A stretch of 64,000 bases of DNA from Diplodia intermedia. Taxonomy: Eukaryota; Ascomycota; Dothideomycetes; Botryosphaeriales; Botryosphaeriaceae. The stretch spans positions 1 to 64,000 of the forward strand of contig JAKEKT010000119.1 in assembly GCA_021495925.1 (NCBI GenBank), read 5' to 3'. A program made the position numbers and the translations under genes. The notes under the pieces were generated by a model. The model ran no database searches. It saw only the letters and a program-made list of their open reading frames with translations, and was not told the origin of the DNA. Numbering within the stretch: position 1 is the stretch's first letter; every line of letters starts with the position of its first letter. Positions 24,349-35,915 of this stretch are shown piece by piece.

Positions 24349-26556
24349 TTAGTCGAGATTGCAGGGGAATATCCAGACCCATGTCTCAAAATCTTTGAGC
24401 CTCTCTTCTTTCGAAATGTCATAGCCTAAAATCTCACACAAGTTCCGCAAGCTGTGAGTTCAAATCATCAGCTCGTCCAAGATCTCCCCGTTCGCACTCA
24501 CTTCCACAAACTCGTTTCTCGTTCTGCTAAAAACCTCTGGCACACCTCGAGCTCCAAGCTGGAACTCATAATTAAGAGCCGCTCTCGACCGCATTCCCAC
24601 CCGCTTTGTAGCCTCCTGAAATTCATCGTCAGGGGTCCTACGTCGACGTCTCCTCTTCTTCCTATTCTGCTCCTCGCTCCCTTCATCATCTGTAGTGAAG
24701 TAATTGTTTGGTTTCCATTTCCTCTTGACCTTGGTTCGTCGAGCTGCGCGGGCAGGAGTCGTCGTAGCCGCAGCCTACTCGGCGTAGTCAGTATCGCTGT
24801 CGTCGGTAATCTCCACAGGCCGAGAAGCGGAGCTGCCCACCGATGAAGCAGACCCTTTGGCTGCTGCTGAAGAGCTTCCCACCGATGAAGCAGGCCTCTT
24901 GGCTGCTGCTGAAGAACTTCCCATGAATCGACCGCCTCTGCCCCGCTCGCGGGGCCTGCTACTTGGTGCAGCTGCCGCCTTTTTGCCAGTGCCCCCTCCA
25001 CGCGGGCTTTGCCATGTATGGTTTGTAGTCCTTCTTCGCTTGACGGGAGAAGGCTGGCCTGGGCTCATGTTAAGCGCTCCGGAGCGCTGATGGAGCAAGA
25101 TTAGGTTCTTGGCATAGGACTGCGGGATCATGACTTCGCCGGTGTCTGGATGTAGACGGTAGGTGGTGCCCAGAGACAATTCATCATCCGGTTCCGATTT
25201 TGAAGAGGCCCCGGATGTGTGCTTCGCCACTGTCAAAGCTCCGCTGCGATGATGGTGAAGGACCATGTTTGCGACATGGCTGTTAGGAATCATGACCTCG
25301 TTGGTGTCCCGCTCTATGCGGTAGACGATTCCGAAGGAAAGGTCTTCATCTGTCTGCAGGTTCGTGGTCGAGCTTGAAGGCGTTGGAAGCTGGACGGCGG
25401 CGTTTTCCGGTGAAGCGCGACGGCGTGATGGGGTGGGAGGGCTAGCATTTCGGGTATGCCTGGTGCTTGCCCTTACACCGCTTGCTGCAGCCGAGTTTGT
25501 GCTCATGCTTGCAGACGAGGGATTATTTGATGTCATCCAAGAAGCTGGTTGGGAAAACATCCCATATCTCTTTGTGGCCGGTGTTTTCTTGGGCGTACTG
25601 GTGGCCGAGTGCATGGCCGGTGTCTCGACGTCTTCATTCTCGTCAGTCGTCGAGTTGGTTTCCGTTCTGAACATCCCATAACTTTTCTTCGGAGTAGCTG
25701 GCTGCTTGTCTTTCTTGTTTTGACGTTCGGCTTCCTCAAGCTTCCTGACTCTCTTTTTCTCTTCTGCCTCCAGGCCCGAAAACCAGATCAAATCCTCGGT
25801 CGTGGCATGTCCAGATGCTACCTTGGACTCATAGATAGCTTTCGCTTTCTGGAATTCAGCGGCATCGTCTACACCGAGGTTGGGTCTAGTAGAGTTTCCC
25901 GTCCGAACAGGTCTTCGTCCTGAACCACTTGTATTTCCGCGCAACCGGGCGGACCTGCGAGTTGGCGGATTGCTTTGGGTCGCCTCATCGGTATCCGACT
26001 CAGTTTCGGTCTCGCACCTAATGCCTCCCCCTTCTGCATTTTCGTCAACGTCAGGATACTTATTGAACCGGTCCTCCCAGTACCCGGTCCTTGCCACGGG
26101 AGGAATGAACCGGCGAGTGTTGCGAGCGTTCTGACCTTGACGAGTTGCGGGAGGTATTCGACCCGAGCCCTCTCCATTACTTGATTCAGGTGGTGGCGTC
26201 GACCTGCGTGCAGCGCTTCCGTTGAGATGATCCGACAGCGTTGGTTCCTCAGGTTCTCGCGGCACAAACAGACTCGTGTCGTCATCGCGCTGTTCTGCAT
26301 GTGATCGCTGAGACGGGCGGGCGGCGTGGGGAGAGCTTGTCTGCTGACCCATTTCGGGGTGAGTTGCAGAGCCGGATGCCGCAAAGTGGGCGGCCGCAGC
26401 GACTCTCGACGCTGGGCCAGACGATGGGCTATATCCAAGTCCAGATGAGGATGTGCCGGCATTTGTGTGAACGGCTACTCGGGCGAGGTGCGGCGTGATA
26501 CCCGTAGACAGTGTGCGCCTTGAAGTGGGTGTGGATGGCTCGCCCTTGGATGCCAT
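24349..26556 (-). CDS. Unrecognised disordered, basic nuclear-type protein
   Basis: I recognise no family. The ATG at 26556 opens a frame that reaches TAG at 24777-24775 after 593 codons. Coding character continues in the same frame past that TAG (KVKRKWKPNNYF, KKRRRRRRTPDDEFQ). The model I prefer has exons 26556-24841, 24774-24512 and 24451-24349, giving 693 residues and ending WVWIFPCNLD. In it the TAG is the acceptor of a 66-nt intron with an ACTGAC branch site. The protein is Ser/Thr/Pro/Arg-rich and mostly disordered, with a charged segment (EEKKRVRKLEEAERQNKKD), two 37-residue repeats near 25344-25234 and 25182-25072, and a VKRRR signal. If the TAG is real, the end is VEITDDSD, which resembles a SUMO-interacting motif. 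The 3' end converges on the oxidase gene with a gap of about 120 bases. Confidence 0.55.
25072..25344 (-). repeat. Two copies of a 37-residue protein repeat
   Basis: Copy 1 (25344-25234) and copy 2 (25182-25072) each span 37 codons and are separated by about 17 codons. Both share the frame [DE]LSxG..YR....DT.EVMIP.S...N..L...RSGAL, with roughly 20 identical positions. The invariant EVMIP and RSGAL blocks suggest a folded or binding unit within an otherwise disordered protein. Confidence 0.8.
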
Positions 26557-27038
26557 GGTATGCCTGCTGCTTGAGAAACAAAGGTTGTGGCCAAGGTAGA
26601 TGTGGTGGAAGAGGTTTGGTGAGATGAGAAGAGGTGGGCGCTGGTCCTTTAATGTTGGGTCTGCAGCCGTGACAGACGGGGAAAGCGCAGCTTGCGCAGG
26701 CACCGACCGCGCAGCAGAAGCGTAGTCAAAGTGGAATGCGGAAATCGCAGACACACAGGTGCAAGCACTTAATTCGTGATACTGGGTCAGCAGATAAGCG
26801 TGAATCTACATCAAGGTGGCGAGGCTTTGACACGTGCTGGACCCAAATGTCGTGGACACTGACAAGCAGTTTGAACAGAGGCGAATATAGCCTTGTCATT
26901 GAGCAGTCAGCTTCTTCGCTGAAAGGTTCGGAGAACGTATATACCCGGATGTCGCATCGTAATTCCATTCTAATCCCATAACGCCATGCAATGCCGTACG
27001 CCGCGTAAAACATGAGTCTTTCCCGACGAACAAGACGT
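26557..27038. other. Intergenic between orphan gene and NBP35
   Basis: These 482 bases are the promoter region of the minus-strand orphan gene and the 3' flank of NBP35. The ORFs seen here are short, on both strands, and lack coding character. Confidence 0.5.
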
Positions 27039-28088
27039 CTACTCCAGCTCATCCTCCGGCAACACTTCATCAGCCGCCAGACCCATCTCGTGTCCCACCC
27101 TCCTCACCACCTCCCTGATGCCCTTGCACGCCGGGCTGTCAGGATACGCATCTAGAAAGCTCTCTCCATAATCGCACGCCATCCCGATCCTCGGGTCCAG
27201 CGGCACCGCGCCCAGAAACGGGATGCCCTGCTCCTCGGCCAGCTTCCTTGCGCCTCCGGTCGACGCCCTGAAGATCTGGCTCTGGTGCTTGCAATTCGGG
27301 CACACGAACCCGCTCATGTTCTCCACGATGCCCAAGATGCGAATCCCCGCCTTCCGGCAAAAGTCCACCTCCTTCCGCACATCCAGCAAGCTGACCTCCT
27401 GCGGCGTGCTCACCAGAACCGCGCCGTCCACGCCCGCCTCCTTCAGGAACGAGTTCACGCTCAAATGCTCATCGCTCGTGCCGGGCGGGGTGTCCACGAC
27501 CAAGAAGTCCAGCTCGCCCCACTCCACGTCCTTCAGGAACGTCTTGATCAGCCCGTTCTTCTTCGGCCCGCGCCAGATGACGGCGTCGTCGCGGTTCGGC
27601 AGCATGAACTGCACGCTCATCACGCCCAGGTTGTCCGCCACCCACACCGGCTCCATGCCCGTGCCCGTCACGTGGATCGTCTCCTCCTCCACCCCCATCA
27701 TCTTCGGGATGCTCGGCCCGCAAATGTCCGTGTCCATCAGCCCGACCGAGCTCTCCGCCCGCGACGCGAACGCGTGCGCCAGCATCGCGCTCAGCGTGCT
27801 CTTGCCCACCCCGCCCTTGCCCGACAGCACCAGCAGCTTGTGCCGCACCCCCGCCAGCCGCGCCGCGATCAGCGGTATGTCCGGGTCCGGCCCTTTCGGC
27901 GCCGACGCGCAGATGGCCTGGTTCGGGCACCCCGCGCACGAGTCGGCCTTGCCCGCGCTCTGCGACTCCGGGCCCGGGCAGTGTTCGGGCTCGGGCGCCA
28001 CGAGTTTGGGCGCGGCTTTGAGCGGGGCGTCGAGCGCCGCGGCGCCCTCGGACGTCGTCGTGGGCGGTTCTTCGAGGGTGGGCGCCAT
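27039..28088 (-). CDS. NBP35: Cytosolic Fe-S assembly P-loop ATPase NBP35
   Basis: This is the scaffold ATPase of the cytosolic iron-sulfur assembly pathway; with Cfd1 it builds transient [4Fe-4S] clusters for cytosolic and nuclear proteins. The single exon encodes 349 residues. The N-terminal ferredoxin-like cluster site is C37-x13-C51-x2-C54-x5-C60, the Nbp35-specific spacing that Cfd1 lacks. The deviant Walker A ([10 protein letters not shown]) is at 89-98, followed by [15 protein letters not shown] and [12 protein letters not shown]. The bridging CPNC pair is at Cys263/Cys266. The length fits the family and all key residues are present. UBA1 lies upstream on the same strand, ending about 390 bases before this ATG. 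Confidence 0.96.
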   Translation of the reverse strand: MAPTLEEPPTTTSEGAAALDAPLKAAPKLVAPEPEHCPGPESQSAGKADSCAGCPNQAICASAPKGPDPDIPLIAARLAGVRHKLLVLSGKGGVGKSTLSAMLAHAFASRAESSVGLMDTDICGPSIPKMMGVEEETIHVTGTGMEPVWVADNLGVMSVQFMLPNRDDAVIWRGPKKNGLIKTFLKDVEWGELDFLVVDTPPGTSDEHLSVNSFLKEAGVDGAVLVSTPQEVSLLDVRKEVDFCRKAGIRILGIVENMSGFVCPNCKHQSQIFRASTGGARKLAEEQGIPFLGAVPLDPRIGMACDYGESFLDAYPDSPACKGIREVVRRVGHEMGLAADEVLPEDELE

Positions 28089-28477
28089 GGTTGGGCGCGC
28101 GGATGCGGGGGCGTGTGGAGGCTACTGTTGCGAGAGGTGTAGCGAGTTGTGGCGGAAGTGAACGGGCGTAGCAGCGTCTTGGTTGCTAATTTGAGTGTTC
28201 TGGTCGGGAACAATGTTGTGGTGACCGCGGAGGTGGATGATTTGTGCAGCGGAATTCTTGCGGGTGGCGAGCGCGGCGTCATGCTTGGTAATGACATCCG
28301 ATGCCGCTCTCATAGGACCCTTGTGCCCCGCATCACGTGCATTCCATCGATCGTCAATCTTCTTAAAACTTCATCAAATCATAACCTTTTCGGGTTCATG
28401 GATAATCTACGCAGTGTGGTCTCTAATGACGCTAGAAGCAACCAAGTTATCTCCCGCCGCCGTCATGAGCGTCAAAG
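28089..28477. other. Intergenic, NBP35 promoter
   Basis: These 389 bases carry the 5' region of NBP35 and the 3' end region of UBA1. No additional coding unit is visible. The segment is moderately AT-rich from about 28330 to 28440 (CTTCATCAAATCATAACC). Confidence 0.5.
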
Positions 28478-31400
28478 CTACTTGCGCAGCTTCAGCATCA
28501 CGTACGGGACCTCAACGTCCTCCTCAGTCGCGTCCTCCGCCGTTATCTCGAAGATGACGTTGTTCTGGTGGTCCGGAATCTTCTTCTTCGAGATTGTCTC
28601 GACGAGCTCGCTCAACCTGCGCGGAGAAATTAGCCTAATACAGAATTGGAGGACAAGATTATCTTACTTGAGAGGCAGCCTGTCCTTCAATTTGCTCTGC
28701 GGGTAGAAGCTGGCGTATAGCAAGCTCACGCCCGAGCTGATCATGGTGATGCTAAGCCCCTTCTTCTCGAAGTCGGCCAGGAAGTCCTTCAACGGGATGT
28801 TCTCCACCTCAAACCTGTCCCAGAGCTTGTCGATCGTCACATCGCCGTTGGGACCCTTGTAGGTGCCCTTGGGGCTGGCAATGGGTTCGCTGAAGCCAAA
28901 GAAGGGAAGCGCCAGGTTGACGAAACCGTTCTTGTATTGCTCGATATCCGTCTTGCCGTCCAGGATCTTGTAAAGCTCCAGGTTCACGAGACCTGTGACG
29001 AGACCCGTCGTCGTCGCGATAGCCGGGATGATCTTACCGGCGATGAACTTGGTCTTGTGGCGGTCAGCCGGCTGGATCTTGTAGTTCTCGGCGCGCAGGT
29101 TGCTCGCCGCCGCGATAAAGTCGATGTGGAAGTTCGTGTCGTCGTCCTTCTCGAACTCGACCGGCTCCAGCTTGAAGCCTGCGAGTGACTTCGGCGCTGG
29201 TAGCGAATCGACGATCTTGGAGAGATCGCTGTCACCGGAGCCGCTGTTGGCGTTGGGGTCGGGATCGTTGTCGCTGGCCTGGATTCTGACACCGGGATCA
29301 GGCTTGAAGTCGGGAACAATCATGTTATCCAGAACCTTCAGGTATTGCTCCTTGCTGAAGCCCTTGGGGCTGATCTTGTAGTTGAAAGCGTGCAAGTTGG
29401 CACCGGCCTCGATGAACTTGAAGTGAGTAGGGTTGCTAGGGTCAAACTTGAGTGGATCGGGAGCGCGCTTCGGCCCCGACCAGAAAGGCTGTCCGCTCGA
29501 CGTCTTTGAATCCTTGGGGAAGTTGTAAAGTAGCTGGGCAATGTTGTTGTTGTACTGCTTCTCGAACTGGTGCCTGGCCCAGATGACGCAGTCCTCGAAG
29601 GTAAGAGGCTTGTCCGCAACCAAGAAGTCGCGGAGAGTCTCCAGTGTCTGCTTCTCGTTACCCGACTGCTTCAGAGCATTGCCAAGGTAGTTCGGCTGCG
29701 TAAGGTACATGTTGACCACCTCCGCCGGCTGGGCAAAGTAGCTGTGGAAGAGGTCCTTGGCCCACGCGATAGTATGCTCGATCCTGTTAGGGAAGCTCTT
29801 CAGGGTGCACATGGGGAACGACTGCTCTGGCGGATCCTGAGAGCTGGAGTACGATTCGGTGATGTGCGGAAGTACAACCTGGGTGTTGCCCTTGGTTCCG
29901 AGAGTGCCGCTGTCCAGCAGAGACTTGCGGAAGAAGACGCAACGGCGATCCACATAGGTACGCGCTTCCACGTTGTCGAGAGCGTTCGTGACAGAGGTCA
30001 AATTCTCCCAGAACTCCTCGTTGAAGATGTGCTCCGTATCAGCGCCAACCCTTTCCCTCATTGTGACAATGTGGCCCTTCAGGTCTGGGTTCATAGCCTG
30101 GACAGCCTCTGCTGCGCATTCGCTCTTCAGCTTTCCGACATCCTTGGGCCTGAACAGGAACTGGCGGTTGAGATTGCTCTTTTCAATCTGGTCCATATCC
30201 GTCACCCAGATCTTGCCCTCAGGACCACTTGCAACACCCATCAATGCCCAGTTCTTAAGCATCTCGCATCCAATAGCACCGGCGCCCACCAGGAACTCCT
30301 TGACGTTCGCAATCTTGTCCTGGAACTCCTTACCAAAGACGGCAATCTGACCATCGTAGCGGGTACCCAGAGGTTTGCAGTTCTCCTCGGAACGGGTGGT
30401 AGATGTAGGGAGTGACTCGAGCGAGTCGAAATGCAGCCATTGGACGATTGGGTGGAACTTTCCGGAAACAGACTTGAGGACCTCCTGCGCAGCAAGGCCA
30501 CCGTAGAAGGCAGCGATGGGGCCGACGTCACCGCGAGCCTGGTAGCTGAGCTCCTTGATGATCTTCTCGTCCAACTCGACCTGCTCTTCACCATGGGTAG
30601 CAAGCGCCTGAGCAATCTTCAAAACCTCAGCAGCGTCGGCTTCGTGGTGCGGGCGCGGGAACTCCCCGTTGTGCTGCTCTGCAAATGCGTGCAGAGCCTG
30701 CACGCCGACGTGGAGTTGGGCAGGGCGGTCGAACTTGGCAAAGTCCGACATCATCAAGGTAGGCTTCTTCAGTTGCTGGCTGAGAGGCTCAAAGTCCAGA
30801 ATCTTCGGCATCTTGACCTGCGTGTACAATCCGCCGCGCTTATATTGGCCCAGTCCGGAGACATCGCCGATGCTGAAAGTGTAAGGGCCGGTAACCTTGA
30901 TTTTGCGAGGAGCGGAATCGTTGAGACCCTCCATACCCTCGATCTCAGAGAAAGTGACAAAGTCGCCATCCTCGAGACCGTGCCTCGTCTCATCCAAAGC
31001 CGAAACGTTCCCCTCGTCGTCGACTCCAGCGACAATGCCGCTTAGAACGTTCTCACCATTTGGATCCCCAACGGTGAAGTTCTTGCCAAAGTCCGTGAAA
31101 ATAGTTCCAAACAGACCGTATGTATCGGTGGTGACGACGTAAATTCCGTTTGCGTGGCAGTAGTCGGCGATGGTGATCTGGTCGCGGAGCGGCGTGTCGG
31201 TGAGGACAACGCATTGGAACTGCTTCAGCTGAGCCAGATCCGAAGTGAGATCCTTGCCGAGGAACTCGTTGACGGGTACATAAGGGTTGAGTTCCGATAC
31301 ACGGGGGACAGTCACGGAGGCACGCGGCTTGCCGACGTCCTCGGGGTGTAAAAAGAACTGCGCCGAGAGGTCTTGGATAGTCGCAGGCTTCGGGTCGTAG

Positions 31401-31612
31401 AGCGTGAGCGACTTGACGCCGGCAAGAGCGATGTTCTTTGCAATTTCGACGCCGAGGCCACGCAGACCGACGATGAGGATGTTGGAAGAACCCATGCGCT
31501 TCATAGCCTCGTGACCCAGCACGTAGAGCTGCCTACTGTACAGCGACTCATCGATCTCGCCGGCGGCATCCTTAAGCTGCTCGGCCGCTGCAGCGGGGTT
31601 GTCGATCTGCAT
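28478..31612 (-). CDS. UBA1: Ubiquitin-activating enzyme E1
   Basis: This enzyme adenylates ubiquitin and carries it as a thioester, feeding all E2 enzymes in cytosol and nucleus. The conserved start is the ATG at 31612 (MQIDNP). The main exon runs to 28668, followed by a 50-nt intron and a last exon 28617-28478 that supplies [16 protein letters not shown] and ends MLKLRK; the total is about 1028 residues. Features in order: [13 protein letters not shown], the inactive adenylation repeat ([13 protein letters not shown]), the active adenylation site ([17 protein letters not shown]), the catalytic Cys602 in [11 protein letters not shown], and a C-terminal ubiquitin-fold domain (CDS end). A spliced upstream extension in the same frame is possible: exon up to 31739, intron 31738-31655, adding [15 protein letters not shown] before MQID. 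Confidence 0.94.
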
Positions 31613-31906
31613 TTTGTCCTTGAACAAACGCGTGAGCAGAGAGTTGACATAGCACTGCAGAAGAGGTCAAGTGTAGGCGACTGTGCAAACGGCAGCGGGG
31701 TAAGCTGCACGGGGTGGCGCCGAGGGCGGCTGGCTTACCGTCATGGCTTTCTTGACTGGACTCCCAAAGTCCTCGGAGGATGGCTTTCTCTTCCCCAGCT
31801 TGGCTGCTCCGTTGGTGTTGGCGTCCAGCGTCGCGGGGTGTGGCGATGAGGATGATGACGTTGTATCGCGGTGGGGCGGAATTGTGACGAGAGAAGCAAG
31901 GTGCAC
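31613..31906 (-). other. Possible 5' exon and N-terminal extension of UBA1
   Basis: A good donor (GTAAGC at 31738) and acceptor (CTGCAG ending at 31655, with a CTTGACC branch site) remove 84 bases. They fuse, in frame with UBA1, an upstream stretch containing GKRKPSSEDFGSPVKKAMT. The only in-frame ATG there is at 31744, just before the donor. The basic KRKP...PVKK segment upstream has no ATG; it would need non-AUG initiation (for example the CTG in GCGACGCTGG near 31833) or a further exon. It may simply be leader sequence. Confidence 0.4.
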
Positions 31907-33431
31907 GATGTGGCAGGGAGGGCGGAAGCGGGGTGATGAGCGGACGAGGTGGAAGGGTGGCGGTGTCCGGAATAGTGGTCGGTAGAGAGCGTGGGAGAGC
32001 TGTTGGAGTTGAGAGGAGCTGCACCGGTGTCACAGCGGCGAGTGCCAGTGGCAGGGCTGGGAAGCTGCCGCGATTACACAATCAGCCCCACCTCGCTTTC
32101 CGCCTGAGGCATCAATGCGCCAAGACGCCATCTGGATGCCTCAGGCAACAATCCATTTCCACCCGCCTTACCCTGAAAATCACATGCCAAACCGTCGCAT
32201 GTGGCACCGGCACTTCTGAAGGACCAAGAAACGGCTGAGACAGAACCCAGGCTCACATGGCGGATGGGCTCCCCACAGACGTCTAGCGCCACCAACCCCA
32301 GGCCGAGCAGTGTCACGCGTCCATGCTCACTCTACACACCTGGTGCTTTGCACGCTTACGTGCGTTTCCATCTCGGCGTGACAGTGCGCGAGCAAGTCCA
32401 GCAAATCTGAGGCTGCTGCAACGCGACATCAGACTGCCCACTCCTGAAATCTTGGCCGTGCTAGCTGCAAATTCCAGACGCACTGCAAGAATCTTCCGAA
32501 GATGGTGTTCAAACATGTGGCTCGCATGATTTGGTGGTTCATCAGAAGACGGGGTCCTGGCGAGACCGGCCCGCATCGCCTTACGTCGAGACGGCCTCGT
32601 CCCATGCGTGCGTCTCAACAGATTCATGGGTGAAGCGAGGAATGAGGCTCCTCACGGACAGCTGGCGCACTTGAGACACGGTGGCCCCGAACAACGCACT
32701 TGCCAGCTATGCATACGAGAGCAGCGCGCCTCACGTCGATGGAGAATTGGTGGGAGCGGAATGGACAGGCGCATGCAATGACGACAGCAAGGGGGGTCGG
32801 AACTACCTGTGCAGCAGCATTGCCGCGGGGCAGAGCAGCAGAAGCAGGCGGCTGATGCGGACCGGGAGAGTGGGAGGGGTGCCAGCCAAGGATCGGCAAG
32901 GCGACGCCGGGCGGGAAGCAGCACAGACGCCGCGCCGCTCCCCAAAGCGGCAGGGCTGGATGCGGACATAGGCAGGCCCCGCCTATCTCCTTCTGACGCT
33001 TCGACCCGCTCACAGTTGATCGCACCTCTATATCCAGCTGCGTCTCGCCCGGCCCTGAAGCTTCTCCGGATCGCCCGAACCACCTCCCGGCCGCCGCTGC
33101 CTTTTTCGCCGCCAGTTTCGCCGCCCTGGTGCGCACGGCCCGCCACCGACCGCGCCAGAGAGCCCCTCTTGCTCATTCCTCCTTATACGCCGCAACGCTC
33201 AGCTGCTCCTTTGCCATTGCATCCCGACCCTCCACTCTGCTGCCACGCCGCTCTGCAGTACGTTTCCCGTCTCCTTCTTGCAATTCTCCCGCTATTCCGC
33301 TCTGCCCCGAAGCTTCCTTGAACCTCGCAAAACGCTGCTGCCAATCGCAGCCATTCTTATTATTCACTTGTAGCTCCCACGCCAGCATGAACAAACTTCC
33401 CTGCCCGACTTGCTGACCTTGGATGTAGATA
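31907..33431. other. Intergenic, divergent UBA1 / F-box promoter region
   Basis: About 1.5 kb between two divergent genes. ORFs of up to 174 codons between 32620 and 33420 lie in several overlapping frames on both strands and look compositional. The last 200 bases are pyrimidine-rich with GCTCCCACGCC motifs and probably form the F-box gene leader. I found nothing else to support. Confidence 0.45.
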
Positions 33432-35257
33432 ATGCCTTGTTTACTCGACCTGTCGAATGAGATTCTCCACGACATCCTTCTGGGCGTTGGCCCAGGGGAC
33501 CTGGCCCGCGTGGCACTGTGCTGCCGTTCACTACGCACCTTCGTAAACGACAACGACCTCCTTTGGAAGGACCTCTATCTCAAGCGTTTTGTGAGCGCCG
33601 TTTCCGTCTTCCCACGTATATTTACTAATTTCTCGCCAGGATGATCCCCGTTTGCAGAGACCAGACGCCAAGCTTTCTTGGCAGGCTGAGTTGTCTCGAA
33701 TGTGGAAGCTGAACTTGCTCCTTTCTTCAGAAAACGTGGAAGCCAAAGTCAGTAGAAGTAAGTATGCTTCTTTTAGCACCGCTGACGATCCCAGAAAGCA
33801 AATGTTCCGTTCATTTTGTCGGCCATGGACGACCTGATCGCCACCTCTTCATCAGGGCAGTCTCCTATGACCTGTGGCTTTTTGTGTCGCCATTTCGGTG
33901 AATCCAATACGGTCAATAGGGACACCATATTATGTGGTTCTTCTCTGTTCCGTCGTGCTGGTAGCGACGACCAGCAGTCCTTTGATGACGAGTGTGACCG
34001 CCAAATGAGTGCGAAACTGCACGTCCTCCATGGTGTACCGATCGAGCCTTCCAAGGCAGAAGCAAAACCCATCCATAGCTACGCAAGGTCCAGAGTTTAT
34101 GACCTCCGGCTTTACACGGATGACACTTTATGGGGTCCGTTCATGGACGATGGTTCTCAACGCGTCGACTGGGAAAACCTAGAGAGCATCCTCATCACCT
34201 TATCCTACAACATTAACCGGTTTTGCGAACGGACCCATGGACGCTTTCAGCCCCTTTGGAAAGTTCCTTTTGCCGGAGCCTCGACAAACAGTTTCCGCAG
34301 CAAGCCGCCATTCAGGTTCGAGGATGACAGTGACGGCGTCGATTCCGGCATGTTAGAAGCGATGCACATCATCACCCCGGCAACGTCGACAGACGCGCCT
34401 AACTTTCAGCGCGTAGATTCACTGGTGAGCAACTTTGGCTCGTCTCTGGAGGAGCAAGACCCGTATGGTGTTACAGGGACCTGGGCGAGGGTAAGTGAAG
34501 ATGAATCCAACAAGGCGTTGCAAAGCTGATGAGCCGTTCCAGATTGTCTGCTTCCTTGGTTAGTGCTCATAGCGACTTGACGGCAAACATGCGCTGGTGC
34601 TGACGTCCCCAGACTACACTGATTTGTACCACTTCAACTTTGAAGGTCATCCTATCCCGGACGACCAACCAAGGGAGCCAATCACAACGCAAGAAGCCAT
34701 TCGCTTCATCACACTCAATCTCCGCGTCAGGAGGATCGAGCCTCCTGGACCCGGCGATGGACAAGAGCTTCCCGTTGTGCATTTTACAGGCACATCCCGC
34801 TCCATGCACACCTCATGGGATCCCAACGCCAATTCGAAGATCAGAGGTATATTCTGCGGCTTTCGCACGCTGTTGTAGCCAATCTGACGATGACGGCAGG
34901 TACCGTGCGGCTAACCCACGAGGGTCACGTTCGATGGACGTCCTTCTCGATCTTTCATGGGTAAGTATAATTGGGCGTGGATGCGAAGAGTTCGTCGGGT
35001 TGGCTAACTGAGTTGACACAGCGAGGAACGGTGGCGCAGTGAGTGTGTCCAAGTAGGAGGGCTACGGTCCGCGCGCGGAATGCTGGGGACGTGGTTCGAC
35101 AAGTGGGTGACCTGATTCTGCGGTCAATATTTGATGAGGATGCTGAGCAATGCTTAGGGACTACAACCCAGAAGGGCCAGCGGGCCCGACGGCATTCTGG
35201 AAGATCTCAGACGACCTCATGAAGGGCTCCAACCCTCCCCTCCTCCCTTTGACCTGA
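33432..35257 (+). CDS. F-box protein with FBXO31-like C-terminal part
   Basis: This is a probable substrate receptor of an SCF ubiquitin ligase. Eight exons are deduced: 33432-33590, 33640-33747, 33795-34490, 34543-34558, 34613-34846, 34900-34960, 35022-35102 and 35158-35257, for 484 residues. The F-box occupies the first 50 residues ([18 protein letters not shown], then [20 protein letters not shown]). The middle contains [20 protein letters not shown]. The end ([37 protein letters not shown]) resembles the C-terminal part of fungal F-box proteins distantly related to FBXO31. Exon 4 is only 16 nt. Exon 2 can end at GTCAGT (33748) or GTAAGT (33758); only the first gives a frame-consistent intron of workable size (47 nt). 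Confidence 0.8.
34543..34558 (+). other. 16-nt microexon of the F-box gene
   Basis: The 16 bases encode IVCFL plus one base. They are bounded by a CCAG acceptor and a GTTAGT donor, and both neighbouring introns contain GCTGA branch-like sites. Including it joins TGTWAR to [10 protein letters not shown] in frame; skipping it breaks the frame. Confidence 0.65.
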
Positions 35258-35915
35258 CCAGCCTCGGGGTAAGTCGAGAGAGTATCCGGTATAGGGCGAG
35301 CTCCTGTCAACGCTTGAACTGGTGAGAGTGCGAAGTTTTCGTTCCCCGACGGTCGGCGCCCTGGAGCGAGGGAGCCTCAATGTGGGTCTCTAGTCGCAAA
35401 GACAAGACAGAAAGACTCGATCGGTGTAGGGCGCAAGTGTCAATCAATGGGATCTTCGAGAAGTCGATGGTGCTGGTATCGGCCGGTGCGCTGTCTGGAG
35501 CAAGACATCGGTGGCTAGGGTTCAGCGAGGTCCTGGCGGAGATTGGGACATTTTCGACTCCTGCAGAACGACGAGTAGAGACAGCAACACGTCCACACCA
35601 ACAATGAGCATGAAGATCTGCGACTGAACTGTTGGCTTGAAGCTTGCAAAGGACCGACACGAACTGTGCACCCCTAGTCTTGAAACCAGGCTTGTCTAGC
35701 GCCGCCACCAGCTGAAAGCAGTATGGTACGGTGGCAGCAGCCGGATGGCGCCCCGGAAGCCGCTCATCGATACCAAGCCTATCCTAATACGGCAATCCGG
35801 GAGGCTCTTGACCTTTACTAAAGAAGAGCCTTTACAAGCACCTAAGATGGCCAGCCTGTCGCACGCTCTCGCCGGACTACCGCCGGACTGCGGAAACGCC
35901 GACGACGTCTAATCA
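35258..35915. other. Intergenic, promoter of Zn2Cys6 gene
   Basis: About 660 bases with no coding region supported. ORFs at 35307-35708 (minus) and 35380-35607 (plus) are antisense to each other. The region carries CGGCAATCCGG and ACCGCCGGACTGCGG near the Zn2Cys6 start. CGG triplets are typical targets of such factors, so autoregulation is possible but not shown. Confidence 0.4.

Noticed and set aside
24775..24777. Programmed stop-codon readthrough of TAG in the orphan gene
   Set aside because: The context (TAG followed by GCT) is not a known efficient readthrough signal, and a splice explanation with a good branch site exists.
27285..28142. 285- and 312-codon plus-strand ORFs
   Set aside because: Antisense to NBP35, whose cysteine and P-loop motifs are unambiguous.
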